A stretch of 64,000 bases of DNA, from NCBI RefSeq assembly GCF_019039215.1, contig NZ_JAHNZZ010000002.1:220247-284246 (forward strand), in the 5' to 3' direction. Source of the DNA: Bacillus sp. FJAT-29790 (GTDB taxonomy: Bacteria; Bacillota; Bacilli; Bacillales; Cytobacillaceae). Positions within the stretch are counted from its first letter, which is position 1. Each line of letters begins with the position of its first letter. A program made the position numbers and the translations under genes. Shown here piece by piece: positions 35,023 through 44,030 of the stretch. Below the pieces are notes generated by a model that saw only the letters and a program-made list of their open reading frames with translations, did not search any database and was not told where the DNA came from.

Positions 35023-36543
35023 ATGAAGAGCAGTGAAGCAGTCGATATAGAAATAGTTGAATTAGATGGATTTACATTAGACCGTCAAAAAGTACAAAAT
35101 GTTGTTAATGGCAGTGCAAAGGTTTCTATCCCGGAAGAAAGCTTATTAAGGGTTCGGGCAAGCCGGAATCGAATTGAAAAACAAATTAATGATGGAAAAA
35201 TCATATACGGTGTGAATACGGGGTTCGGAAAATTAAGTGACATTGAAATTGAAAAAGATGATATTGCAAAATTACAATTGAACTTATTGCGGGCAGATGC
35301 GGTTGGTGTCGGTGAACCACTTCCAATCCCTGTTGTAAGGGCAATGATGACGCTTCGTGCAAATGCACTCGCTAAGGGGTTTTCTGGAATTCGTGAAGAA
35401 ACACTCACGTTGCTAGTTGAAATGATTAATAAAGGAATTCATCCCATCGTTCCTTGTAAAGGTTCGGTTGGTGCAAGTGGAGATTTAGCGCCTCTTTCTC
35501 ATATTGCCATCGTGTTAATTGGCGAAGGAAAAGCAGAGTATAAGGGAGAAATTCTTTCAGGCGGAGAAGCATTAAAAAGGGCTGGCCTTACACCGGTAGC
35601 ATTAGAAGCGAAGGAAGGTCTTGCGTTAATTAACGGAACACAGGCAATGTCTGGTGTCGGAGTCATTGCTCTTAATGAAGCAGAGCGTGTCGGCCTTGCA
35701 GCAGATATGGCAGCATGCTTAACGATGGAAGCACTTAACGGCATTATTACTGCCTTTGATAGCGAATTATTAGCCGTTCGTCCGCATCCTGAACTAGAAT
35801 TTGTTGCATCAAGAATGAGAAAATGGCTCGAGGGCAGTAAACGAATCTCACATCAAGGAGAAATCCGTATGCAAGATGCGTATTCCATTCGTTGCATCCC
35901 GCAAGTGCATGGTGCATCTTGGCAAGCATTTAATTATGTAGAGGAACGACTAAAAGTAGAAATGAATTCTGCTACAGACAATCCGATTGTTTTGGAAAGC
36001 GGCGAAATTGTATCAGGAGGCCATTTCCATGGACAGCCGATTGCCCTTTCGATGGACTTTCTAAAAGTTGCAGCAGCAGAGTGGGCGAATATTTCAGAGC
36101 GAAGAACGGAACGTCTTGTTAACCCGCAATTAAGTGGCCTGTCGCCATTCTTAGCAGTAGATCCAGGTTTAGAATGTGGTTTGATGGTTCCTCAATATGC
36201 AGCGGCTGCTCTCGTTTCCGAGAATAAAGTTCTTGCCCATCCAGCAAGTGTTGACTCGATTCCAACATCTGCTAACCAAGAAGATCATGTCAGCATGGGA
36301 ACGATCGCATCACGCCAAGCTCGAGAAATCATTCATAATTCTGCTCGCGTCATTGCGATTGAAATGATTTGTGCTTCGCAAGCAATCTACTTGGAAAAAG
36401 CGGAAAACCAATTAGCACCGGTAACAAGAGACTTTTTAGAGAAGGTCCGAGAAATTTGTCCCCCACTGGAAAGCGACCGCGCGATCTCTGATCAGATGGA
36501 AGAGTTGGCACAGTTTATCTTACGAGAAGATGTATTAAAATAA
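35023..36543 (+). CDS. MIO-dependent ammonia-lyase, divergent (HutH-like 1)
   Basis: The 506-residue member of the histidine/phenylalanine ammonia-lyase family has Tyr62 in YGVNTGFG, MIO-forming ASG 151-153 ([14 protein letters not shown]), LINGTQ, CIPQVHG and [11 protein letters not shown]. Two positions depart from HALs. The Ser-His of the substrate pocket (SHACGVG in the orthodox copy) is Ala91-Asp92, and the Asn of GGNFHGQP is His334. It should still eliminate ammonia from an alpha-amino acid, but Asp92 suggests a side chain other than plain histidine. It is far from identical to the orthodox enzyme at 41383. RBS AGGGAG. Confidence 0.85.
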   Translation: MKSSEAVDIEIVELDGFTLDRQKVQNVVNGSAKVSIPEESLLRVRASRNRIEKQINDGKIIYGVNTGFGKLSDIEIEKDDIAKLQLNLLRADAVGVGEPLPIPVVRAMMTLRANALAKGFSGIREETLTLLVEMINKGIHPIVPCKGSVGASGDLAPLSHIAIVLIGEGKAEYKGEILSGGEALKRAGLTPVALEAKEGLALINGTQAMSGVGVIALNEAERVGLAADMAACLTMEALNGIITAFDSELLAVRPHPELEFVASRMRKWLEGSKRISHQGEIRMQDAYSIRCIPQVHGASWQAFNYVEERLKVEMNSATDNPIVLESGEIVSGGHFHGQPIALSMDFLKVAAAEWANISERRTERLVNPQLSGLSPFLAVDPGLECGLMVPQYAAAALVSENKVLAHPASVDSIPTSANQEDHVSMGTIASRQAREIIHNSARVIAIEMICASQAIYLEKAENQLAPVTRDFLEKVREICPPLESDRAISDQMEELAQFILREDVLK

Positions 36544-36570
36544 TGGCTACCATTTTATATTAGGAAAAAA

Positions 36571-36613
36571 GGGGCTGTTCAAAAAGTCAGTGCTTGACTT
36601 TTTGGACAGCCCC
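36571..36613. terminator. Strong bidirectional terminator after the HutH-like gene
   Basis: GGGGCTGTTCAAAAAGTCA pairs with TGACTTTTTGGACAGCCCC over about 18 bp. Confidence 0.8.
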
Positions 36614-36681
36614 CGTGATTTAAGTCGCGTTAGCGATTTAGTTTAAAGCTAAGAAAGTATAAGTTTTTTGAAGTTAGATGG

Positions 36682-36800
36682 TGGTCTAGCTCCAGGCACC
36701 ATTGGCTCAAAGGTCATAAGCCAATCCGCCAAAAAGGTTAAAGAACAACCTTTCTGTCGGCTCGTCTTATGATTGTCGCTGATAGGCGGGCGCCCTGCAC
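36682..36800 (+). repeat. Bacillaceae intergenic repeat (GTCTAGCTCCAG type)
   Basis: It begins GGTCTAGCTCCAGGCACC, contains GGTCATAAGCC with its inverted counterpart CTTATGATTGTCGC, and a central AAAGGTTAAAGAACAACCTTT hairpin, and ends GCGGGCGCCCTGC. It is related to the element between liaS and liaR. Confidence 0.55.
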
Positions 36801-36843
36801 TTTTCTAATTTAACGTGAATTTCAAACGGACGAAAGCTTCACA

Positions 36844-38316
36844 TTACGAAACGTTCTTTTTCTCTTTCTTTTCTGAACTTTGGTACCCATTTGCCCAGAA
36901 ATCAGCATTCTTAATTCCATATTTAGTTGAATTGAATTCTGGATCTTTACCTTCCTTAAGCTGCTCTTCGTAATCCTTTAAAGCAATAGCCGCTGGTTTA
37001 AATAACAATAGAATCGCAATTAAGTTCAGCCATACCATAATTCCGAGTCCGATATCGCCCATTGCCCATGCTGTTGATGCAGTTTTTACTGATCCATAGA
37101 AAATGGAAGCTAAAAGGACGAGTTTTAGTCCAACAAAAGCAATTCCCCTGAATTTACCACGTACTAGATATGCAAGGTTTGTCTCTGCGATATAGTAATA
37201 AGCATAAATGGTCGTGAAGGCAAAGAAGAATAGGGCAATGGCAACAAATCCTGCACCGAATCCTGGAAGGAGCGTATCAACTGCCGCTTGAGTGTAACCA
37301 GCTCCTGGTTCAACTCCTGGAAGGTTTTCAGTTAGTACTCCCCCAGTTTTTTCATCGATAACATTGTATGATTGTGTAAATAAAATCATCATTGCAGTTG
37401 CTGTAACAACTAAGAATACATCCAAATAAATTGAAAACGCTTGCACAAGACCTTGCTTTGCAGGGTGAGATACCTCAGCTGCTGCCGCAGGGTGAGCACC
37501 AGTACCTTGCCCGGCTTCATTCGCATAAAGACCGCGTTTTACTCCCCACATAATAGCTGAACCAATAATACCACCAAACATTTCTTCAGTTCCGAAAGCG
37601 CTTTTAAAAATTAGAGCAAATACGGCTGGAACTTCTCCAATGTTAACCCCTATAATTGCAAGTGCAAGTAACACATAACCGGCTGCCATAAAAGGAACGA
37701 CCAATTCTGCAACTTTAGCAATACGCTTAACACCGCCAAAAATAGTAAAACCAATAAGTGCGGCAACGATTAGACCAGTCATTTTATTGTCAAGACCAAA
37801 AGCGTTATTTACGCCATCTGCAATTGAATTTGCCTGTATTCCTGGCATCAAGACAGCCATAGCAAGCAGAGTTGCCACTGCGAAAACTACCGCAAACCAT
37901 TTCCAGCCAAGTCCCTTTTCTATATAGAATGCAGGACCTCCTCGATACTCACCATCTTGCTTTTCTTTATAGATTTGAGCAAGAGTCGACTCCACAAAAG
38001 CTGATGATGCACCGATAAAGGTAATGACCCACATCCAAAATACGGCACCTGGTCCTCCAAAAGCAATACCTGTTGCGGTTCCAGCGATATTCCCTACGCC
38101 GATACGGCCGGATAAAGACATCGCTAATGCCTGAAACGAAGAAACCCCCGCATCGGAACCCTTCCCTGAGACCACGAGTTTAACCATTTCTTTGAAGTGA
38201 CGAATTTGCAGGAATCTAGTGCGAAAACTAAAATACAAGCCACATAAAACAATGAATCCTACCAATACAGGGCTCCACAGCCACCCGTTAATAGTATTTA
38301 CAATTTGATCAACCAC
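36844..38316 (-). CDS. Alanine/glycine:cation symporter (AGCS family)
   Basis: The 490-residue protein has about 11 helices and the AGCS signatures: GRIGVGNIAGTATGIAFGGPGAVFWMW near residue 70 and GVKRGLYANEAGQGTGAHPAAAAEVSHPAKQG near 260. It imports small neutral amino acids with sodium or protons. The start is GTG behind AAAGGGGGA. It faces the HutH-like gene tail to tail; a share in feeding the pathway is possible but not shown. Confidence 0.92.
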   Translation of the reverse strand: MVDQIVNTINGWLWSPVLVGFIVLCGLYFSFRTRFLQIRHFKEMVKLVVSGKGSDAGVSSFQALAMSLSGRIGVGNIAGTATGIAFGGPGAVFWMWVITFIGASSAFVESTLAQIYKEKQDGEYRGGPAFYIEKGLGWKWFAVVFAVATLLAMAVLMPGIQANSIADGVNNAFGLDNKMTGLIVAALIGFTIFGGVKRIAKVAELVVPFMAAGYVLLALAIIGVNIGEVPAVFALIFKSAFGTEEMFGGIIGSAIMWGVKRGLYANEAGQGTGAHPAAAAEVSHPAKQGLVQAFSIYLDVFLVVTATAMMILFTQSYNVIDEKTGGVLTENLPGVEPGAGYTQAAVDTLLPGFGAGFVAIALFFFAFTTIYAYYYIAETNLAYLVRGKFRGIAFVGLKLVLLASIFYGSVKTASTAWAMGDIGLGIMVWLNLIAILLLFKPAAIALKDYEEQLKEGKDPEFNSTKYGIKNADFWANGYQSSEKKEKKNVS

Positions 38317-38577
38317 AAAAATCCCCCTTTAAAATTTTTTGTATTGAATAGTAGATTTAGAATTTTAGTATAATTAAGATAGATCCAAATATCAATATTT
38401 TTTTTATTGTCGGAATATTATAATTAAAATATAAGTACCATTTGGGGAGAAAAAAACTCTAATAGAATAAGTAGAAAGCATTTTGTCAATATAGGATTGG
38501 AATTTTTGGAAATAACGGAATCCATTAGACACGTATGCTATATTTAACTTACGGAAATTCGAAAGGATGTTTTAAAT

Positions 38578-40767
38578 ATGGCAAAAAGTGTTGTAATTGC
38601 TGAAAAGCCTTCTGTCGCACGTGATATTGCACGTGTGCTAAATTGTAATAAAAAAGGAAATGGGTATCTTGAAGGTGATAAATATATCGTGACGTGGGCA
38701 CTTGGTCATCTAGTCACACTTGCTGACCCAGAAAGTTACGATGTGAAATATAAAACATGGAATTTAGAAGATCTTCCTATGCTGCCTGATCGTTTGAAAT
38801 TGACAGTCATTAAACAGACTGGAAAACAGTTCCATGCTGTTAAAAGTCAACTGACTAGAAATGATGTCAACGAAATAATCGTGGCTACAGACGCAGGGAG
38901 AGAAGGAGAATTAGTCGCACGTTGGATTATTGATAAAGTAAAAATCAATAAACCTATGAAACGTCTATGGATCTCATCTGTTACTGATAAAGCGATTAAA
39001 AACGGCTTTGCAAATTTGAAGCCTGGCAAGTCTTATGACAATTTATATGCTTCAGCTGTTGCCCGTTCAGAAGCTGACTGGTATATAGGTCTTAATGCAA
39101 CACGTGCATTAACAACTAGGTTCAACGCCCAGTTAAACTGTGGCCGTGTACAAACACCAACTGTTGCAATGATTGCAGCACGTGAGGACGAAATCAAAAA
39201 TTTCAAAGCACAAACTTATTACGGTATTGAAGCCCAAACAACAGACATATTAAAGCTGACTTGGCAAGATGCAAAGGGAAACAGCCGTAGTTTTGATAAA
39301 GAGAAAGTCGATGCGATTGTGAAAAAACTGGGCAAACAAAATGCCATTGTAACAGAAATAGAGAAAAAGCCGAAGAAGTCATTCTCACCAGGTCTTTATG
39401 ATTTAACCGAACTGCAACGTGATGCGAATAAAATCTTTGGCTATTCTGCAAAGGAAACGTTAAACATTATGCAAAAGCTGTACGAGCAGCACAAAGTTTT
39501 AACGTATCCTCGTACTGATTCACGTTATATCTCTTCAGATATTGTAGGAACGCTACCAGAACGCTTAAAAGCTTGTGGAGTTGGAGAATACCGTTCGTTA
39601 GCAAACAAGGTCTTAAACAAACCTATAAAAAGTTCGAAAGCTTTTGTTGATGACAGTAAAGTATCAGATCACCATGCCATCATTCCAACCGAAAGCTTTG
39701 TAAACTTCTCAGCCTTTACAGATAAAGAGCGCAAAATTTATGACTTAGTTATAAAACGATTCTTAGCAGTATTATTCCCAGTATTCGAGTACGAGCAATT
39801 AACGCTCCGTGCGAAAATCGGTGATGAGAACTTTGTTGCTAGAGGAAAAACCATTTTATCGATTGGGTGGAAAGAAGTATACGATAATCGCTTTGAAGAT
39901 GAGGATGCAGCAGACGATCTGAAAGAACAGATTTTACCTCGCATCGAAAAGAGCGATACATTAAACGTAAACTTTATCGCTCAAACATCAGGTCAAACTA
40001 ATCCACCTGCACGCTTCAATGAGGCGACATTACTTTCGGCAATGGAAAACCCTACGAAGTATATGGAAACAAAAAATAAACAACTTGTAGACACATTAAA
40101 ATCGACTGGTGGACTTGGCACAGTTGCTACACGTGCTGACATTATTGACAAGCTATTCAATTCGTTCTTAATTGAAAAGCGCGGTAAAGACATTCATATT
40201 ACTTCTAAAGGTCGTCAATTGCTTGATTTAGTGCCAGAGGAGCTTAAATCTCCTACTTTAACAGCTGAGTGGGAACAAAAGCTTGATCAAATTGCTCATG
40301 GTAAGTTGAAAAAAGAAGTATTCATCGGTGAAATGAAAAGCTACACAAAAGAAATCGTTGCTGAAATTAAAGCAAGTAATAAAAAATACAAGCACGATAA
40401 TATTTCCACAAAATCTTGTCCAGACTGTGGAAAACCAATGCTAGAAGTGAATGGCAAAAAAGGCAAAATGCTCGTGTGCCAAGATCGTGAATGTGGACAT
40501 CGTAAAAATGTCGCACGGGTCACAAACGCACGTTGTCCACAATGCCATAAAAAACTGGAGCTGCGTGGCGAAGGTGAAGGCCAAATCTTTGCATGTAAAT
40601 GTGGATATCGTGAAAAACTGTCTGCTTTCGAGGCACGCCGAAAAAAAGAATCTAAGGGCAAAGTGGATAAACGGACTGTACAAAAGTATTTGAAAAACCA
40701 GCACAAGGATGAGGAACCTGTGAATAATGCGTTTGCAGAAGCATTAAAAGGATTGAAGTTTGATTAA
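38578..40767 (+). CDS. topB: DNA topoisomerase III
   Basis: The 729-residue type IA topoisomerase has a Toprim domain (KSVVIAEKPSVARDIARVL, then VATDAGREGELVARW with the DxD-type acidic site) and the central domain with catalytic Tyr in LTYPRTDSRYI. A C-terminal pair of zinc ribbons follows (CPDCGKPML, CQDRECGHR, CPQCHKKL, CKCGYRE). It relaxes and decatenates negatively supercoiled DNA. Monocistronic with a strong terminator. Confidence 0.96.
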   Translation: MAKSVVIAEKPSVARDIARVLNCNKKGNGYLEGDKYIVTWALGHLVTLADPESYDVKYKTWNLEDLPMLPDRLKLTVIKQTGKQFHAVKSQLTRNDVNEIIVATDAGREGELVARWIIDKVKINKPMKRLWISSVTDKAIKNGFANLKPGKSYDNLYASAVARSEADWYIGLNATRALTTRFNAQLNCGRVQTPTVAMIAAREDEIKNFKAQTYYGIEAQTTDILKLTWQDAKGNSRSFDKEKVDAIVKKLGKQNAIVTEIEKKPKKSFSPGLYDLTELQRDANKIFGYSAKETLNIMQKLYEQHKVLTYPRTDSRYISSDIVGTLPERLKACGVGEYRSLANKVLNKPIKSSKAFVDDSKVSDHHAIIPTESFVNFSAFTDKERKIYDLVIKRFLAVLFPVFEYEQLTLRAKIGDENFVARGKTILSIGWKEVYDNRFEDEDAADDLKEQILPRIEKSDTLNVNFIAQTSGQTNPPARFNEATLLSAMENPTKYMETKNKQLVDTLKSTGGLGTVATRADIIDKLFNSFLIEKRGKDIHITSKGRQLLDLVPEELKSPTLTAEWEQKLDQIAHGKLKKEVFIGEMKSYTKEIVAEIKASNKKYKHDNISTKSCPDCGKPMLEVNGKKGKMLVCQDRECGHRKNVARVTNARCPQCHKKLELRGEGEGQIFACKCGYREKLSAFEARRKKESKGKVDKRTVQKYLKNQHKDEEPVNNAFAEALKGLKFD

Positions 40768-40779
40768 TACAATAATTAA

Positions 40780-40828
40780 GGGGCTATTCACAAAGATTTA
40801 AGATCTTTATGAATAGTCCCTTTTTTTG
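40780..40828 (+). terminator. Terminator of topB
   Basis: GGGGCTATTCACAAAGAT pairs with ATCTTTATGAATAGTCCC, followed by seven Ts. Confidence 0.88.
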
Positions 40829-41034
40829 TAGTTATTTAATTTCTTAGTATAACGTATTTTTATAGCGTAGGACAAATGAGTTTGAAGCTGGATACATCAC
40901 TTTAGCCTACTAATGATCTAATAATCTAACGATCTAACTTGTTAAAAACTGGTAAATTATTATTGACAAGGCAGGTGGCCAGGAAATAGAATTATTATAT
41001 TCAGAAAATTATTTAATTAGGAATAAAAAATTCT

Positions 41035-41262
41035 GGCTGTTTTCGCATATATTGTTGTTTTGGCCATCAAAGTTTGCCCGTTGATTTCCGCTGCGGGCAC
41101 TTGCTTTCCTCGGGGAGGGACGGGAGCCTCCTCGGCGTTACCGCCTGTGGGGTCTCCCGTTCCCTCTATTTCCGCAGGAGTCAAGTGCCCTCCGCTCCAA
41201 ATCAACTCAGATTATTAAATAAAAGTCATATTATAAAAGCAACAAACTTTACGAAAACAGCC
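41035..41262. repeat. Full-length MITE-like intergenic repeat (228 bp)
   Basis: Terminal inverted repeats GGCTGTTTTCG/CGAAAACAGCC enclose a second inverted pair (GTTGATTT with AAATCAAC) and a GC-rich palindromic core (GCGGGCACTTGC with a CAAGTGCCCTCCGC counterpart, GACGGGAGCCTCC with GTCTCCCGTTCC). It is the only complete copy here. Shortened relatives lie at 1, 8758, 15825, 50143, 58284 and 60927. No coding capacity. The surrounding gap (40829-41368) has no gene. Confidence 0.8.
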
Positions 41263-41368
41263 TAAATTTTTGACATGTAAGAATTTTTAATTGTTGACTA
41301 GATTGCAGTAAGGCTGTATTTCAAAAATTAAGTTTGAAACAATGCCTTTTTTATATTGCGTTTATGTA

Positions 41369-41500
41369 CAAGGAGGAACAAAATGTCTATTTTAACTGAC
41401 AACACTTTAACATTACATGAAGACAATAACGTACCAAGGGGGAAGGAAATGGTTACTTTATCTGGTCACACGTTAACATTAAATGAAGTGAAGCGGGTTT
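41369..41500 (+). repeat. 66-bp duplication of the hutH start region
   Basis: The segment from CAAGGAGGAACAAAATG (41369) and that from CAAGGGGGAAGGAAATG (41435) align with no gaps over 66 bases, covering the RBS, start codon and first 16 or so codons, including the shared TTAACATTA. Both starts are in one frame. Confidence 0.75.
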
Positions 41501-42942
41501 TATTTGATAAGGAAAAAGTTCGTGCATCAGAGGAAAGTTTAGTTGCGGTAAAGGAGAGCCATAATGCTGTCAAAAAGATTGTCAGCGAAGGAAGGGTCAT
41601 TTACGGCATTAATACCGGTTTTGGCAAGTTCAGCGACGTGCTTATTAATCAAGAGGATGTAAAAGACCTTCAGCTCAATCTAATCCGTTCACATGCTTGC
41701 GGAGTAGGGGAGCCATTTCCGGAGTCTGTCTCACGGGCCATGCTGCTATTAAGAGCAAACGCATTACTAAAAGGATTTTCAGGCGCACGTCCGGTTCTTA
41801 TCGAGCGATTGCTTGAACTAGTTAATCGGGAAATTCACCCTGTGATTCCACAGCAGGGATCGTTAGGTGCAAGCGGGGATTTGGCGCCACTTTCTCATTT
41901 AGCATTGGTTCTCGTTGGAGAAGGAGAGGTTTTTTATAAAGGCGAAAGGAAGCCTGCGTTAGAAGTCCTTACGCAAGAAGGACTGGCACCTCTATCTCTT
42001 GAAGCTAAAGAAGGGCTTGCTTTAATTAATGGTACCCAAGCGATGACAGCAATGGGAGTAGTTGCTTATCTCGAAGCGGAGAAGCTTGCCTACCAAAGCG
42101 AGTTAATTGCTGCCATGACGATGGAAGGCTTGAATGGAATTATTGATGCCTTCGATGAAAAAATTCATTTAGCTAGAGGATATAAACAACAGGTTGATAC
42201 GGCAAAAAGAATGAGAGAATATCTATCAGGCAGTGAATTGATCACGAAGCAAGGTAAAATCCGAGTTCAAGATGCCTATTCGCTCCGCTGTATTCCGCAA
42301 GTTCATGGGGCTTCTTGGCAGGCACTCGATTATGTAAAAGAAAAGCTTGAAATCGAAATGAATGCGGCAACAGATAATCCACTTATCTTTGATGAAGGAG
42401 ATCGCGTCATCTCGGGTGGAAATTTCCATGGGCAGCCAATTGCATTTGCCGTGGACTTTATGAAAATTGCCATAGCCGAGCTGGCTAATATTTCTGAACG
42501 AAGAATCGAGCGGTTAGTAAATCCGCAGCTTAATGATTTACCGCCATTTTTAAGCCCGGAGCCTGGACTGCAATCAGGTGCCATGATCCTGCAATACAGC
42601 GCAGCTTCGCTTGTATCCGAGAATAAAACGTTAGCACACCCGGCAAGTGTCGACTCGATTCCTTCCTCTGCCAACCAGGAGGATCATGTCAGCATGGGAA
42701 CGATTGGTTCGAGACATGCGTATCAAATTATTCAAAATGCGAATAATGTCCTAGCCATTGAGCTCATGTGCGCCCTTCAGGCTGTAGAGTATAGAGGGGT
42801 AGAAAAAATGGCAGAGAAAACGAAAAGCTTTTATTTAGAAGCGAGAAAAACGGTTCCTTCTATTAAAAAGGATCGCATTTTTTCGAAAGATATTGCTGCA
42901 TGTTCAGCGTGGTTGAAAGGGCTGGATATAACATCTTTATAA
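41383..42942 (+). CDS. hutH: Histidine ammonia-lyase (orthodox)
   Basis: It is very like B. subtilis Hut[16 protein letters not shown], the pocket [15 protein letters not shown] triad in [38 protein letters not shown] and [11 protein letters not shown]. It converts histidine to urocanate and ammonia. Two in-frame starts exist. ATG at 41383 has the stronger RBS (AAGGAGG). ATG at 41449 (RBS AGGGGGAAGGA) aligns with the B. subtilis start (MVTL). The extra 22 residues come from a 66-bp duplication. No hutP, hutU, hutI or hutG adjoin it, unlike the B. subtilis operon. Confidence 0.93.
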   Translation: MSILTDNTLTLHEDNNVPRGKEMVTLSGHTLTLNEVKRVLFDKEKVRASEESLVAVKESHNAVKKIVSEGRVIYGINTGFGKFSDVLINQEDVKDLQLNLIRSHACGVGEPFPESVSRAMLLLRANALLKGFSGARPVLIERLLELVNREIHPVIPQQGSLGASGDLAPLSHLALVLVGEGEVFYKGERKPALEVLTQEGLAPLSLEAKEGLALINGTQAMTAMGVVAYLEAEKLAYQSELIAAMTMEGLNGIIDAFDEKIHLARGYKQQVDTAKRMREYLSGSELITKQGKIRVQDAYSLRCIPQVHGASWQALDYVKEKLEIEMNAATDNPLIFDEGDRVISGGNFHGQPIAFAVDFMKIAIAELANISERRIERLVNPQLNDLPPFLSPEPGLQSGAMILQYSAASLVSENKTLAHPASVDSIPSSANQEDHVSMGTIGSRHAYQIIQNANNVLAIELMCALQAVEYRGVEKMAEKTKSFYLEARKTVPSIKKDRIFSKDIAACSAWLKGLDITSL

Positions 42943-42949
42943 TTGGAAC

Positions 42950-42980
42950 GGGTCTAAAGCATCTTTAGACCCTGTTTTTT
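42950..42980 (+). terminator. Terminator of hutH
   Basis: GGGTCTAAAG pairs with CTTTAGACCC around a 3-base loop, then a T-run. Confidence 0.88.
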
Positions 42981-43006
42981 CACCTGGGAAAGCATCGGAA
43001 AATACT

Positions 43007-43186
43007 TCATTTATTTCTAAATTCTGTTCCATCATGCCCCTCAATTCGATTTTTAAAAGCTTCCTGAACGACAAGAAATTCCTCGTCCTCCTGTGCTTCT
43101 GTCGCTTTCTTTTCTACGATCGAATTTTCAGGGAAATTACCTGGATGCTGTTTGTTTTTGTGATTAAAATGTTCACCTCGAGCCAT
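43007..43186 (-). CDS. Small hydrophilic protein (59 aa), unknown
   Basis: The protein is charged and lacks hydrophobic segments (ARGEHFNHKNKQHPGN at the start, AQEDEEFLVVQEAFKNRIEG later). ATG at 43186 sits 9 bases after AAAGGAG; an upstream GTG at 43195 abuts that site. It resembles short Bacillus proteins of unknown role, some made in spores. I cannot name it. Confidence 0.6.
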   Translation of the reverse strand: MARGEHFNHKNKQHPGNFPENSIVEKKATEAQEDEEFLVVQEAFKNRIEGHDGTEFRNK

Positions 43187-43440
43187 TAAACCCACTCCTT
43201 TCTCTTTTCTTCCTGTATCATACCCCTTCTTGAAAATCCTATGTATTTTATTAGTTGTTTAACTAAGATCTTCTTATTGTCATACATACGATTAACTTCT
43301 CTTTATTGGATAGACAACCAACGATACTTAAAGATTTTCTAAAAAAATTTAAAAAAGAAGTGTATGTATTAGACGTTTGTCCATACCAATTTTGTTAAAA
43401 AACATAGTCTATATAAGAAATATAGAAAGGAGGGGTTAAC

Positions 43441-43710
43441 ATGGATGGAATGATGAGAAAAAGAACTGATCGCAGAAGTCATCGTAGAACTCGCAGAACT
43501 CGTAACAGATGTGGAAATGTATTTGTAAATTGTAGAAGCGGACGCAGAACTTTCAGAAGTACCCGTAGATCTTGCAGAAGTCGCCGTAGAACTAATCGTA
43601 GGTGCGGAGATATCTTTGTAAATTGTGGAAATCGCAGAAGCAGCCGTAGATCTTGTCGTAGAAGCTTCAGAAGAGGTTGCGGATGTGGATGTGGAGGCTT
43701 TTTCTTCTAA
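43441..43710 (+). CDS. Arginine/cysteine-rich basic protein (89 aa)
   Basis: About a third of the 89 residues are arginine (30) and nine are cysteine. The sequence is repetitive: RCGNVFVNCRSGRR recurs as RCGDIFVNCGNRR, separated by Arg-Ser-Thr tracts, and it ends in GCGCGCGGFFF. A strong RBS (AAAGGAGG) lies 8 bases before ATG, and a good terminator follows, so it is an expressed gene. Low-complexity, Cys-rich basic proteins in Bacilli are often spore coat components, but nucleic-acid or polyphosphate binding is also possible. No family recognised. Confidence 0.75.
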   Translation: MDGMMRKRTDRRSHRRTRRTRNRCGNVFVNCRSGRRTFRSTRRSCRSRRRTNRRCGDIFVNCGNRRSSRRSCRRSFRRGCGCGCGGFFF

Positions 43711-43725
43711 TTAGTTATTAAAAGG

Positions 43726-43757
43726 AGACAGGGAGCTCAAATCCCTGTCTTTTTTTA
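43726..43757 (+). terminator. Terminator of the Arg/Cys-rich gene
   Basis: AGACAGGGA pairs with TCCCTGTCT, followed by a T-run. Confidence 0.88.
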
Positions 43758-44030
43758 ATTTCTAGTCCTTTTTAACCGTGTGAAAGATATTTATGGAAAC
43801 AAATAAGTGAATTTGCCTAAAGTTTATGTAGAATTTGTCGAAATAAGAATAGAGAATCCGTTTTTTAAGCTGTTTTTTTCTAAAGAACAAGTTTATCAAC
43901 AAAATTCTGAATTTTACGGTGAAAAAGCAAAAATATCAGCGGAATCTAGATATATCCATGAAAAAAACTTAAAAAGTGTTATTAGAATTAAAGACATCGT
44001 TCGAATTTATTTGAGATGGGTGAGGCGCAT

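Noticed and set aside
35023-36543. HutH-like enzyme as an ergothionase
   Set aside because: It keeps the full MIO-forming ASG motif, whereas ergothionases, as I recall, work without MIO. An alpha-amino acid substrate is more likely.
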